From the NCBI GenBank assembly GCA_039809865.1, contig JBDHVW010000006.1:62001-126000 (forward strand): DNA of 64,000 nt, given 5' to 3'. Positions 26,026 to 34,491 of the stretch are shown here, one piece after another; positions within the stretch are counted from its first letter, which is position 1, and each line of letters begins with the position of its first letter. The stretch comes from QWHO01 sp039809865. Its GTDB lineage: Bacteria; Vulcanimicrobiota; Xenobia; Xenobiales; QWHO01. Both the position numbers and the translations under genes were made by a program. Under the pieces are notes generated by a model. It saw nothing but the letters and a program-made list of their open reading frames with translations, was not told the DNA's origin and did no database searches.

Positions 26026-29000
26026 CCACCCGGTTGCGACCGCTCTCCTTGGCCTGGTAGAGCGCCTCGTCGGCGCGGTTGAGCACCGACGCGAGCGACT
26101 CGCCCAGATCGAGCTGAGCCACGCCCAGGCTGATGGTCACGCTCAGCTCACCGGCCTCGCTGGCGAGCGGGCTGCCACCGATAGCCTGGCGCAGGCGCTC
26201 GGCCACGAACGCGGCGCCGTCCACGGGCGTCTCGGGCAGCAGCACGGCGAACTCCTCGCCGCCGTAGCGGCCGATGATGTCCAGGTTGCGCAGGGCGGCC
26301 TTGGCGCGCTCGGCCGTCTGGCGCAGCACCTGGTCGCCCACGCTGTGGCCGAAGCGGTCGTTGAACGACTTGAAGTGGTCGATGTCGATCATGATCGCCG
26401 AGAGGGGCTTGCCGTAGCGGCGCGCGCGGGCCAGCTCGGTATCGCCCAGGGTGAAGATCTGGCGGCGGTTGTTGAGCCCGGTCAGCTCGTCGGTAGTGGC
26501 CAGACGCTGGACCTCGCCGTAGAGGCGCGCGTTCTGCAGGGCGATGCCGGCCTGCTCGGCGGTGGCCAGCACCAGCGACTGCTCGTTGGCGGTGAAGGGC
26601 TGCACCTCGAGGCGCTCGAGCAGCAACACCCCCACGCGCTCCTGGTAGCCCTGCAGCGGCAGGGCCATCAGCGAGCGCGAGCGGGGCTCCTGCGGGGCGG
26701 GGTGGTGGAAGCGCGGCTCGTGCACCACGTCGTCGAGCTCGAGCAGGTTGCCGCTCAGCACGGTCTCCGACAGCAGGTCGCCGGGCTGCACGGGAATGCG
26801 CAGGGTCAGCTCGGGGTAACCGATACCCGTCAGCGGCACGAGGAGCTTCTCGGGCGGGTCCGAGATGGTGCCTTCCACCATCAGGGCCAGGGCGCGGTCA
26901 TAGGGCACCAGGACACGCAGCGAGTGCATGAAGCGGCGCATGACCTCGAGGCGGTCCAGAGTCGAGCCGAGCGCCTGGGAGATCTCGCGCAGGCCGTCGG
27001 CCAGGCCGCGCTGGCGGCGCTCGGCTTCGAGGTGCAGCTCGAGCTGCACCGAGCGAGCGGTGTCCAGGGCGATGGCGATGTGCGAGGCCATGGCGGCCAG
27101 AATCTGGCCGTCCTCCTGGGTGAAGATGCCGCGGGCCACGCGGTTGTCCAGGTAGACCACGCCCGCGACCTGGTCGCGCAGCAGCAGCGGGGCGGCCATC
27201 ATGCTGCGCAGGTCGTGGGCCACAGCGCTGGCCGAGCCTAGCACGGCGCGGTCTTCCGAGCCCGCCACCACCAGCGGCTCGCGGGTGCTGCGCACCTGCT
27301 CCACCACGGTGGTGCTGTAGGCGGTGGACTGGGTCAGGTCCTGGCCCATGGAGTTGCGTCCGGCGCGCAGCTCCAGCTGGTTGCCGCCCTCGGGCCGCAG
27401 GAACAGGAAGGCGCGCTCGGCGCCAAACACGCGAATGCTCTCGTCCAGCGCGGCGCAGGCCTGCTGGTGGGCGTCGAGCATGCGAGTCGAGGCGGCCGTC
27501 AGGCGCAACAAGGCGTCGAGGTAGCGCTGAATCTTGACGCCCTCGGTGGTGGAGCCGTAGGTCCGCACCGAGAGGTTCGGTCCCAGGTTGAGGTAGGGCG
27601 TGCTCTCGAGGTGGAACTCGAGGCCCAGCGTGCGGCTGCGGCGGCGCCAGCCGATCTCCTGGGCCACCTGCAGGGCCATGCGGGCTTCGCGCTGGGCCGT
27701 GCTGGTGCGCCCCTGACGCTGCAGCACGCGGGCCCGGGCCGTGGAAACCTCCAGGCTGATGAAGGGAGCGTCATACTCGCGTCCCAGGGCGGAAGCCTGG
27801 CGCAGGCGTCGGACGGCCGCGTCCAGCTCGCCGGCCTCGGCCAGGGCATGGCCCGTGAGCACCAGCCAGTGGGCGCGCAGGAGGGGGCCTCCGCGGGTGC
27901 GCTTGAGCTCGGCCAGGGCGGCCTCGAGCTGCTCGCGGCGCCGGGGTTTGCCCTCGGCGGTCGCCTCGCGCAGCTGGGCCAGCCGGGCGATGGCGGCCAC
28001 CACGTAGACGGAGCGCACGTGCAGCGGCGCAGCCTCGGGCTGGAAACCCAGCGCGTGGTGCTGCTCCAGCACGCCGTCCAGCTCGGCGCCGAGCTCGTCC
28101 TGCTCCACCAGGTAGAGCGCCCGGTGCTGCAGCCAGAGACTGAGCCGGTAACGCTCCTGGCGGTCCTCCTCGGCGATGCCGCGGAAGGAGTTGAGCGCCT
28201 GCAGTCCCTCGCTGGGGTGGCCCAAAAACGCGCGCAGCGACCCGGCGAAGGGCAGCAGCACGTGACCGTGCAGCTGGCCCTCGCCGCCGCGTGTCCGCGC
28301 CAGCCCCCGCTCGACCCAGTCGAGCGAGCGCTGCAGGTAGCCTCGCATCAGGAGATTCCACACCAGGTCGGTCAGGGCGTTGAGGTAATCGGCCAGCGAG
28401 AGCCAGCGTCCGTGCTCCTGGAGGCACTGGCGGATGAGCAGCTCGGCCTCCAGGGGCGCACCGGCGCGGAGCACGGCCATGGCCCGGAACAGGTGGGTGC
28501 GCGCCAGCACCAGCGGATCTTCGAGCTGCTCGGCGATGCGCAGCGCCTTCAGGGAGTAGCGCTCGGCCCGGCGGGGCTGGCCCAGGCTGGCGCAGATCAG
28601 GCCGTGGCGGGCGTAGCAGAAGGCCAGCTCGGGGCAGGGCTCGAGGACGCGCGCGATTTGCAGCGACAGGGCTCCCACCTCGGTCAGCAGCGCCGGCTGG
28701 CTTTCGGTGTAGGCCACCTCGGCCAGCAGATCGCACAGCTCGACCACGATGCGACGGTGCTCGGCGGGCAGCTTGCCTGGATCGTGACCAAGCGCCACGT
28801 CCAACTCGGCGAAGCCCAGCTCCACCTGCTCGCGCACCTGGGTGGTATCGTAGTTCATCAGGTGAGCCCGGGCCATGTCCGCTCGCAGAGAGGCGCGCTG
28901 CGGCCGGTCGGACAACAGGTCGTGGGCTCGCTGGTAGTGGCTCAGGCCCTCGCCGATCCGGCCCGTGGAAACGCAGGCCGCCCCCAGCGCCGCCTCCAGC

Positions 29001-31228
29001 TCGGAGTCGGGCGCCGAGCTCCACTCCAGGGCCCGCAGCAAAAACTGCCGCGCTTCCTCCGAGGCGAACTGCGCCAGTGCGGTCAGACCGGCCCGCCGGT
29101 TGGCCCGGGCCGCCTCGGAGCGGTGCTCCCGAGGCTCTCCGGCCGCATAGTGCTGGGCCAGGGCATACTGCGCCTCGGGCGTATCCTGGGAGCGCGCGGA
29201 GAGGGAATCCGCGATGCGCTGGTGCAGCCGGCGCCGCTCCTCGGCGGACAGAGACGACAGAAACGCGTCGCGCACCTGGTCGTGCATGAAGCGGAAATTG
29301 CCGGGACTCACGGCCTCTACCAGGTTGACCCGCTCCAGCTCGCTCAGCGCGCGCTCCACATCGGAGGGGGCCCGGCCCGTGATCTCGGCCAGCAAGCCCA
29401 GCTGGAAGTGCCCCCCGACCAGGGCGGCCGCCTGCAGCACGGGAGAGGTGTCCGGCCCCAGCTCGTGAGAGCGGCGCAGCACCAGCTGGATCAGGTCTTC
29501 GGGCAGGTCCATGCGCTCCAAGCGGTCCCCGTCGAAACGCCACTCTCCCCAGAACGGACGCAGCAGGCCCGAATCGAGCATGACCCGCACATACTCTCCG
29601 GCCGCGAAGGGGCGACCGTGACTGCGGCGCGCGATGAGGTCGGCCACCTGGTCGTCCACGCGTCCGCCCAGGAGCTCGCCCACCAGCTTGCGCAACGCCT
29701 CCGACTGCAGCGGAGCCAGCGGCACTCGCACGGGAGGGGCACACAGCGCGTGCGTGACGCGGTCGGTGGCGGGCAGGTGCTCCTCCTCGTTGCGGGCGGT
29801 CAGCACCACCAGCAACGGATAGCGGCTCAGCTTGCGCGAGAGGCCCGCCAGCACATCCCGGGTGGCCTCGTCCAGCCACTGCACGTCGTCCAGGAACAGC
29901 ACCGCCGGACCATTGCGTCGAGCCAGCTCCAGCAAGAACTCGGTCAGGGCCTGATAGAACTGCTCCTTGGGCACGCCGGCCGGCGCCGGCCTGGCTTCGG
30001 GCGCGAGCAGCTGCAGAGCGGGCACGAAGCGGCCCAGCAGGGGCGCAAAATCGCCCTGAGCCTCCCGCACGCCCTGCTCGAGAGGCCGCCGCTTCTCCTC
30101 GGGCCGCCGGCGGATCCACTCCAGGTAGGCCTCCAGGGCGCGCTTGAGCGAGATGAAGGGAATGCCGTCGTGACGCGAGCATTTGCCCTGCAGCACGAGC
30201 GCCTGTTGCTGGTGCACGCGGTGCAAAAGCTCGGAAACCAGCCGGCTTTTGCCGCTCCCCGCCTCGCCCTCGACCACCACCAGACCGCCGCGGCCGCGGG
30301 ACGCCTCGGCCCAGCGCGCCAGCAGCTCCTCGAGCTCGAGATCGCGGCCCCACAGGGCCGTGCGGAAGGTCTGGATGCCGTGATCGTCGCGGCCCAGCTC
30401 GAATGGCTCCACGAGCTCGTCCAGGCGGTCCAGGTCCTTGATGAGCGAATCGGCGCTGGCATAGCGGTCATCCGGGTCCTTGGCCAGGAGCTTGAGGATG
30501 ATCGCCTCCAGCGCAGGCGAGAGGTCGGGGCGCAGGGTCCGCGGCGGCGCCGGTTGCTTGCTGGCGTGCAGGCGGATGAGCTCCCCTGCCTCGGCGGCCT
30601 GGAAGGGCGTCGTGCCGGTGGCCATCTCGTAGAGCACCACTCCAAGCGAATAGAGGTCGGACGGAGCGCGCACCGGGCGGTCGAGCATGCCGGTCTGCTC
30701 GGGGGAGCTGTAGAGGAACGTGCCCACCACCACGCGCGAGTCGGTGTCCGCGTCGGCTCGCGTGGCCAGGCTGAAGTCGGTGAGCTTGAGCCCTCCGGCG
30801 TCATCGAGCAGGATGTTGCCGGGCTTGACGTCGCGGTGGATGATGCCGCGCCGGTGCACCTCGCCCAGCACCGCGGCCACCTGGCGGGCCGCATCCACCA
30901 GGCGTTCCTGTCCAAAGGGGCCGTGCAGCAAGACTTTCTCGAGCGGCGTGCCCTGGACGAAGTCCATGATGAGGTAAGGTCGGTCGCCCACTGTCCCGAC
31001 CTCGTGAATCGAGGTCAGCCCCCGGTGGGAGACGCAAGCCAGCGCAGCCGCCTCGCGCAAAAAGCTCAGAAGCTCGTTGTCGGCCTCCTCGGGCCGTACT
31101 TCCTGGCGCACCTTGAGGGCGTAGGTGCGCCCCTGTCGGATGGCTCGGTAGACGATGCTATAAGCGCCGCGCCCGATCTCCTCCCCGATCTCGAGACCCG
31201 GCAGCGAGAGGCTGTCGGAAGATAGCAC
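26006..31228 (-). CDS. Giant signal transducer: Ser/Thr kinase - STAND ATPase - TPR - GAF - GGDEF
   Basis: 1740 aa from GTG at 31228. Domains in order: Ser/Thr kinase (~10-275) with K39, catalytic HRD at 131-133 and DFS in place of DFG at 151-153; AAA/STAND ATPase (~290-650) with Walker A GEAGSGKS (321-328) and Walker B VLFLDDVQWLD; an extended TPR-like helical region (~670-1200); two GAF-like domains (~1230-1550); and a GGDEF domain (~1575-1735) with MIDIDHFKSFNDRFGHSVGD and active-site GGEEF (1656-1660). The kinase-ATPase-GAF core is found in cyanobacterial and actinobacterial predictor-type kinases; a terminal diguanylate cyclase with an intact site means the output is probably c-di-GMP. 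Cytoplasmic; no membrane helix seen. Confidence 0.88.
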   Translation of the reverse strand: MLSSDSLSLPGLEIGEEIGRGAYSIVYRAIRQGRTYALKVRQEVRPEEADNELLSFLREAAALACVSHRGLTSIHEVGTVGDRPYLIMDFVQGTPLEKVLLHGPFGQERLVDAARQVAAVLGEVHRRGIIHRDVKPGNILLDDAGGLKLTDFSLATRADADTDSRVVVGTFLYSSPEQTGMLDRPVRAPSDLYSLGVVLYEMATGTTPFQAAEAGELIRLHASKQPAPPRTLRPDLSPALEAIILKLLAKDPDDRYASADSLIKDLDRLDELVEPFELGRDDHGIQTFRTALWGRDLELEELLARWAEASRGRGGLVVVEGEAGSGKSRLVSELLHRVHQQQALVLQGKCSRHDGIPFISLKRALEAYLEWIRRRPEEKRRPLEQGVREAQGDFAPLLGRFVPALQLLAPEARPAPAGVPKEQFYQALTEFLLELARRNGPAVLFLDDVQWLDEATRDVLAGLSRKLSRYPLLVVLTARNEEEHLPATDRVTHALCAPPVRVPLAPLQSEALRKLVGELLGGRVDDQVADLIARRSHGRPFAAGEYVRVMLDSGLLRPFWGEWRFDGDRLERMDLPEDLIQLVLRRSHELGPDTSPVLQAAALVGGHFQLGLLAEITGRAPSDVERALSELERVNLVEAVSPGNFRFMHDQVRDAFLSSLSAEERRRLHQRIADSLSARSQDTPEAQYALAQHYAAGEPREHRSEAARANRRAGLTALAQFASEEARQFLLRALEWSSAPDSELEAALGAACVSTGRIGEGLSHYQRAHDLLSDRPQRASLRADMARAHLMNYDTTQVREQVELGFAELDVALGHDPGKLPAEHRRIVVELCDLLAEVAYTESQPALLTEVGALSLQIARVLEPCPELAFCYARHGLICASLGQPRRAERYSLKALRIAEQLEDPLVLARTHLFRAMAVLRAGAPLEAELLIRQCLQEHGRWLSLADYLNALTDLVWNLLMRGYLQRSLDWVERGLARTRGGEGQLHGHVLLPFAGSLRAFLGHPSEGLQALNSFRGIAEEDRQERYRLSLWLQHRALYLVEQDELGAELDGVLEQHHALGFQPEAAPLHVRSVYVVAAIARLAQLREATAEGKPRRREQLEAALAELKRTRGGPLLRAHWLVLTGHALAEAGELDAAVRRLRQASALGREYDAPFISLEVSTARARVLQRQGRTSTAQREARMALQVAQEIGWRRRSRTLGLEFHLESTPYLNLGPNLSVRTYGSTTEGVKIQRYLDALLRLTAASTRMLDAHQQACAALDESIRVFGAERAFLFLRPEGGNQLELRAGRNSMGQDLTQSTAYSTTVVEQVRSTREPLVVAGSEDRAVLGSASAVAHDLRSMMAAPLLLRDQVAGVVYLDNRVARGIFTQEDGQILAAMASHIAIALDTARSVQLELHLEAERRQRGLADGLREISQALGSTLDRLEVMRRFMHSLRVLVPYDRALALMVEGTISDPPEKLLVPLTGIGYPELTLRIPVQPGDLLSETVLSGNLLELDDVVHEPRFHHPAPQEPRSRSLMALPLQGYQERVGVLLLERLEVQPFTANEQSLVLATAEQAGIALQNARLYGEVQRLATTDELTGLNNRRQIFTLGDTELARARRYGKPLSAIMIDIDHFKSFNDRFGHSVGDQVLRQTAERAKAALRNLDIIGRYGGEEFAVLLPETPVDGAAFVAERLRQAIGGSPLASEAGELSVTISLGVAQLDLGESLASVLNRADEALYQAKESGRNRVVIAGRG

Positions 31229-31301
31229 GAGCCGAGCCTTCGCGGCGCGTGTTCCGGAGCCTGCAGGGGCTCACTGCCTCGAGGCGAATGCAATTCAAGC
31301 C

Positions 31302-31604
31302 GTGGAAGACTGGATGACGCAGTTGCTGATGGAGATGGGGGGCGGCGCGATCGCCGGCCTGGCCGTCGGCTATGCTTTCAAGAAAACCACCAAGCTGGCG
31401 CTCCTGCTGCTGGGCGTCTGCCTCATCCTGCTCTACGTGCTGATGCAGCACGGCATCATTACCGTCAAGTGGGACGCGGTCAGCCAGGGCATCGAGACGG
31501 GCGCCCGCACCGCGGGACAGTGGATCTGGGCCATGAGCAAGACGCTCAGCGCCTCCCTGGTCGGGTTCACCGGTGGCTTCCTGTTAGGTTTGAAGCTGGG
31601 CTGA
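31302..31604 (+). CDS. FUN14-family small membrane protein
   Basis: 100 aa from GTG at 31302 (ATG at 31314 is an alternative). Gly-rich first helix GGGAIAGLAVGYAFKKTTK, second helix LALLLLGVCLILLYVLMQ, the VKWDAV segment and a final Gly-rich helix: the FUN14 pattern (PF04930). Mitochondrial FUNDC1 belongs here; the bacterial function is unknown. Confidence 0.7.
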   Translation: MEDWMTQLLMEMGGGAIAGLAVGYAFKKTTKLALLLLGVCLILLYVLMQHGIITVKWDAVSQGIETGARTAGQWIWAMSKTLSASLVGFTGGFLLGLKLG

Positions 31605-31618
31605 CGGTTCATCTGCCG

Positions 31619-31648
31619 TTAACATCAGCCGCGGGCGGCGCGTATTAA
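31619..31648 (+). promoter_or_regulatory. Candidate promoter of the small membrane protein gene at 31658
   Basis: TTAACA (31619-31624) and TATTAA (31643-31648) with an 18-nt spacer; the ATG follows 9 nt later. Confidence 0.35.
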
Positions 31649-31657
31649 GCTGCGGCC

Positions 31658-32119
31658 ATGTTGAGCAGTCTGACGAACTTCGTGAAGACCCACATCGGCG
31701 CCAGCTCCGACTACCAGGGCGCCTCGACCGCCAAAAAGGCCGCCCTCGTGGGCGGGTGGGCCGCTCTCACCACGGGCGTGGGAGCCGTCATCGGCGCCTC
31801 GCGCCAGGCCCAGGACGTGGTGACCTTCACCCACGAGCCGGTCTTCGAGACCTATCGCGTCCAGACCGGCACCAGCTGGAACTCGCACTGCAGCATTCCG
31901 ATGCAGGTCGGCGACGTCACCATCTACCAGCCGAGCTGCTACTGGGACGACCCGGTCTACACGACCTACCGCACCGACCGGGTGATCGGGCACGAGCAGG
32001 TGGCGCACCACACGGTGGGATTCCCCAACACGATGCTCCAGGGAGCCGCGCTCGGCTTCGGACTCGGCCTGGCCACGGGCGTGGCCGGCCTGGTGGTCGC
32101 CAACGCCCTTAAACGTTAA
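31658..32119 (+). CDS. Small membrane protein with Gly-rich helices, unknown function
   Basis: 153 aa, not recognised. Two Gly/Ala-rich hydrophobic segments (~27-46, AALVGGWAALTTGVGAVIGA; ~127-149) bracket a ~75-residue polar domain with two cysteines (SHCSIPM and PSCYWDD) and many Tyr/Thr. No signal peptide. The glycine spacing resembles glycine-zipper membrane proteins. Convergent with and overlapping (11 nt) the next gene. Confidence 0.6.
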   Translation: MLSSLTNFVKTHIGASSDYQGASTAKKAALVGGWAALTTGVGAVIGASRQAQDVVTFTHEPVFETYRVQTGTSWNSHCSIPMQVGDVTIYQPSCYWDDPVYTTYRTDRVIGHEQVAHHTVGFPNTMLQGAALGFGLGLATGVAGLVVANALKR

Positions 32120-32462
32120 GCTTGTCTTTGCGACCCTGGAAGATGCGCTGCTCGTCGTAGTAGGCCTCGCGGGAGCGCTCGAACAGCGGCACCCGCGCGC
32201 TCCAGAACATGAATCCAAGCACGGAGCCGATCAGGGGCTGCCAGAACGGATAATCCATGTTGTTCTTCTGGACCGCCATGAAGACGCAGGCCGCCCCGAC
32301 CAGCACGGCCACCCACTTGGAGATCTTGTTGCCGTTGAATTTGGGATAGCCGGCCGACTTGTTCATCGTCCAGGCGATCAGCGGAAACGGCAGCCCCGCC
32401 ACCAAAATGTAGAGAAACGGGGTAAACGAATTGACCATCAAGAGCTTGAATTCGGGGTCCAC
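32109..32462 (-). CDS. Small membrane protein, unknown function
   Basis: 117 aa from GTG at 32462. About three hydrophobic segments (~10-31, ~48-63, ~72-90) and a basic, charged C-terminal tail ending QGRKDKLNV. Not recognised. Lies 14 nt downstream of the methyltransferase gene and may be the last gene of the minus-strand operon that begins at 37616. Confidence 0.6.
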   Translation of the reverse strand: MDPEFKLLMVNSFTPFLYILVAGLPFPLIAWTMNKSAGYPKFNGNKISKWVAVLVGAACVFMAVQKNNMDYPFWQPLIGSVLGFMFWSARVPLFERSREAYYDEQRIFQGRKDKLNV

Positions 32463-32476
32463 GTCCTCGAAGTTCC

Positions 32477-33382
32477 TTATGCAGGCCCTTCGTCCCTCCC
32501 CACCCGGAACGTGAACTGGTCGGGGACCTCTTCGGCATAGCGGGCCAGCCCGAACGTCTTGCCGTGAGCCCGAAAGCTCTTGAAGCGCTCGAAGATCTGC
32601 CAGAGCGAGAAATTCTGCAGGTGGGTCACAGGGGGACAGTAGCTGTCCGGGGGGACCTCGGTATACAGCACCGCCCCCACGCGCGCCACGCGCAGCACCT
32701 CGGCCAGCGCGCGGTCGAGCGTGGGATCTGTCAGATGCTCGAAGATGTCGAACGCCAGCATGAAATCGAAATGGTCGTCAGGATAGGGCAGCTCGGTCAC
32801 GTTGGCCACCGCGGTGTGAATCTTCTGACGCCCCATGGTGCGCGCCAGGGCCCGCAGACGCTCCAGACCGCTCTCGGTCAGATCCACGCCGTGCACCTCC
32901 AGGTCCTCGTCGCGCAAGGACAGGCAGGCGCGGCCCCAACCGCAGGCCAGATCGAGCCCGCGCGGAGAGGGCCCCTTCAGCTCGGGCAGCAGGTAGAGCT
33001 CGGGGAACGTGCGCCGCATCGCCGTGAGCCAGTAGGGCCGATCCGGAGGCCTGGGGAACTGCATGCGCTCGGGCAGTTGCTCGGGAGAGCGCACCGGAGG
33101 CAGCATGTGCAGCCGCAGATCGGTGCCCTCCGGCGGAGTGAAACCCAGGGCGTAGATCGGGAACAAAAAATTGGACCACACGTGGCCCACCTGTTCGTCG
33201 CGCCGGACGTCGAGGTCGGGCAGGATGCCCTGGTCCTCCCAATCGCGCACGGCCTGCGCGAATTGCTCGGGCGTGAACGGCTCGAGATAATCGAGGTAGG
33301 TCTCCCGCATCAGTTCCAGCGGGATGTCGAAGTAGACCGAAACGACGTGGAGGAACTGCTCGAGCCCCGCGGGGAGCGTCAT
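32477..33382 (-). CDS. Class I SAM-dependent methyltransferase
   Basis: 301 aa from ATG at 33382 (ATGA overlap with the upstream membrane-protein gene). The SAM-binding motif GLDLACGWGRA begins strand 1 (~140), followed by VHGVDLTESGLERLRAL (acidic loop), TAVANVTELPYPDDHFDFMLAFDIFEHL (motif II/III region) and a proline-containing TEVPPDSYCPP strand. The N-terminal ~130 residues are helical and not recognised. Methyltransf_11/25-type fold; the substrate is unknown. The coupled integral membrane protein upstream suggests action at the membrane or on a lipid or envelope precursor. Confidence 0.75.
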   Translation of the reverse strand: MTLPAGLEQFLHVVSVYFDIPLELMRETYLDYLEPFTPEQFAQAVRDWEDQGILPDLDVRRDEQVGHVWSNFLFPIYALGFTPPEGTDLRLHMLPPVRSPEQLPERMQFPRPPDRPYWLTAMRRTFPELYLLPELKGPSPRGLDLACGWGRACLSLRDEDLEVHGVDLTESGLERLRALARTMGRQKIHTAVANVTELPYPDDHFDFMLAFDIFEHLTDPTLDRALAEVLRVARVGAVLYTEVPPDSYCPPVTHLQNFSLWQIFERFKSFRAHGKTFGLARYAEEVPDQFTFRVGRDEGPA

Positions 33383-34491
33383 CCGACCATCTCCTTCAGC
33401 TTGGGATTGGTGTTGCGCTTCCAGATGAAACCATCCAGGACGTAGTGGGTCAGCTGGGGCACGGCCAGCAGCGGCACCAGCAGCTCGGCCGGCGCTCCGC
33501 TCCACCCCGCTCCGAACAACCAGCCCCGCTCGTGCCACACGGCGCGGTCCCAGAACATCTCCTCAGCGTAAGCCAGGGCCCACAGCGTCAAGAGGAAGAT
33601 GGGCACAGCGCTCCAGCGGCGCGCGGACAGCTTGCTGTGCCAGAAAACCAGCACGAAGTAGGGAATGCCGTGGATCAAGACGTTGGTCACCGTGAACGCG
33701 TAATCGGAGTTGAACGTGATAATGCCGACATACCAGCAGATCGCGGTCGTCAGCACGACCATGTCCTTGCCCGGATTAGGATTCCCCTGGACCCAACTGG
33801 CCAGCGACTTGAGCCAGTAAAGCGCGGTCAGCGTCCAGTAGAACGGGGTGGCGACGGTCATGACGGCCTGCGGAAGCGCTCCGAAGTCACCGGGGATGAA
33901 CCACCAGAATCCTCGGGGCAGATGGCAGTGCCAGTAAAGCAGCGGATAGAGCGTGGCGGCGTAGATCATGGCGGTGTCCAGAGCCCTGGCCCAGCCGCCG
34001 GGCTCCTGGAGCTTGCGTCGGTAGAGCGAGACCCAGCCATACTGCTGACGCACGAAGTGATACACCGCCAGATAGGCCATGCAGCGCCAGAACGTGGCGG
34101 GGCCGAGGGCGTAGAGGAACACGCCCGCGAGGAAGCAGCCGAGCGGGGTGCCCAGGAACAGCAGCGGTCTTCTCTCGAGCTCCTGGCGATCGAAATAGGT
34201 CTTGAACCCGGTGGCCCAGACGTGGGCCACGTCCACCAGCAGCACCGACGTTACCCAGGCCCAGTCGGGGGTCTCGCCGCGCTCGAGCAGCCCGAAGCGC
34301 GAGCCCACCAGCAGAGCGATACCGGCCAGCACGGCGCTGCCGAGAAAGGCCAGGACGTCGACGCGCGGGGAGAAGAGATACCAGCGCGGACGAGGGGTTG
34401 GCAGCTGGCTGTCGGCAGGGGACAGGAGAGGAGACGGAGACGACCTCAGCGGCTCCACTGTTGACTGTGAGCTGTCGACCTTCACCGTCAT
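33379..34491 (-). CDS. Polytopic membrane protein, unknown function
   Basis: 370 aa from ATG at 34491 (ATGA overlap with the cyclase gene). About nine or ten membrane helices from residue ~45 on, with buried His and Trp residues (VAHVWATG, YHFVRQQYGW, LYWHCHLP, LVFWHSKLS, LTHYVLDGF), a pattern seen in membrane enzymes that bind metal or haem. The first ~35 residues (Ser/Pro-rich) are encoded by two heptamer-repeat arrays and are probably not part of the fold. Not assigned to a family. Coupled on both sides, so co-translated with the cyclase and the methyltransferase. Confidence 0.65.
   Translation of the reverse strand: MTVKVDSSQSTVEPLRSSPSPLLSPADSQLPTPRPRWYLFSPRVDVLAFLGSAVLAGIALLVGSRFGLLERGETPDWAWVTSVLLVDVAHVWATGFKTYFDRQELERRPLLFLGTPLGCFLAGVFLYALGPATFWRCMAYLAVYHFVRQQYGWVSLYRRKLQEPGGWARALDTAMIYAATLYPLLYWHCHLPRGFWWFIPGDFGALPQAVMTVATPFYWTLTALYWLKSLASWVQGNPNPGKDMVVLTTAICWYVGIITFNSDYAFTVTNVLIHGIPYFVLVFWHSKLSARRWSAVPIFLLTLWALAYAEEMFWDRAVWHERGWLFGAGWSGAPAELLVPLLAVPQLTHYVLDGFIWKRNTNPKLKEMVG
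34397..34424. repeat. Degenerate heptamer tandem repeat, 4 units
   Basis: GTTGGCA, GCTGGCT, GTCGGCA, GGGGACA; purine-rich degenerate units continue to about 34445. Encodes part of the N-terminal tail of the membrane protein. Confidence 0.6.
34457..34480. repeat. Degenerate heptamer tandem repeat, 3 units
   Basis: ACTGTTG, ACTGTGA, GCTGTCG, then ACC. Lies 11 nt inside the start of the membrane-protein gene, separated from the preceding array by about 32 nt. Confidence 0.6.

Noticed and set aside
27467..31225. Plus-strand open frame of 1252 aa.
   Set aside because: Antisense to the giant kinase; Gln/Arg/Gly-rich without recognisable domains.
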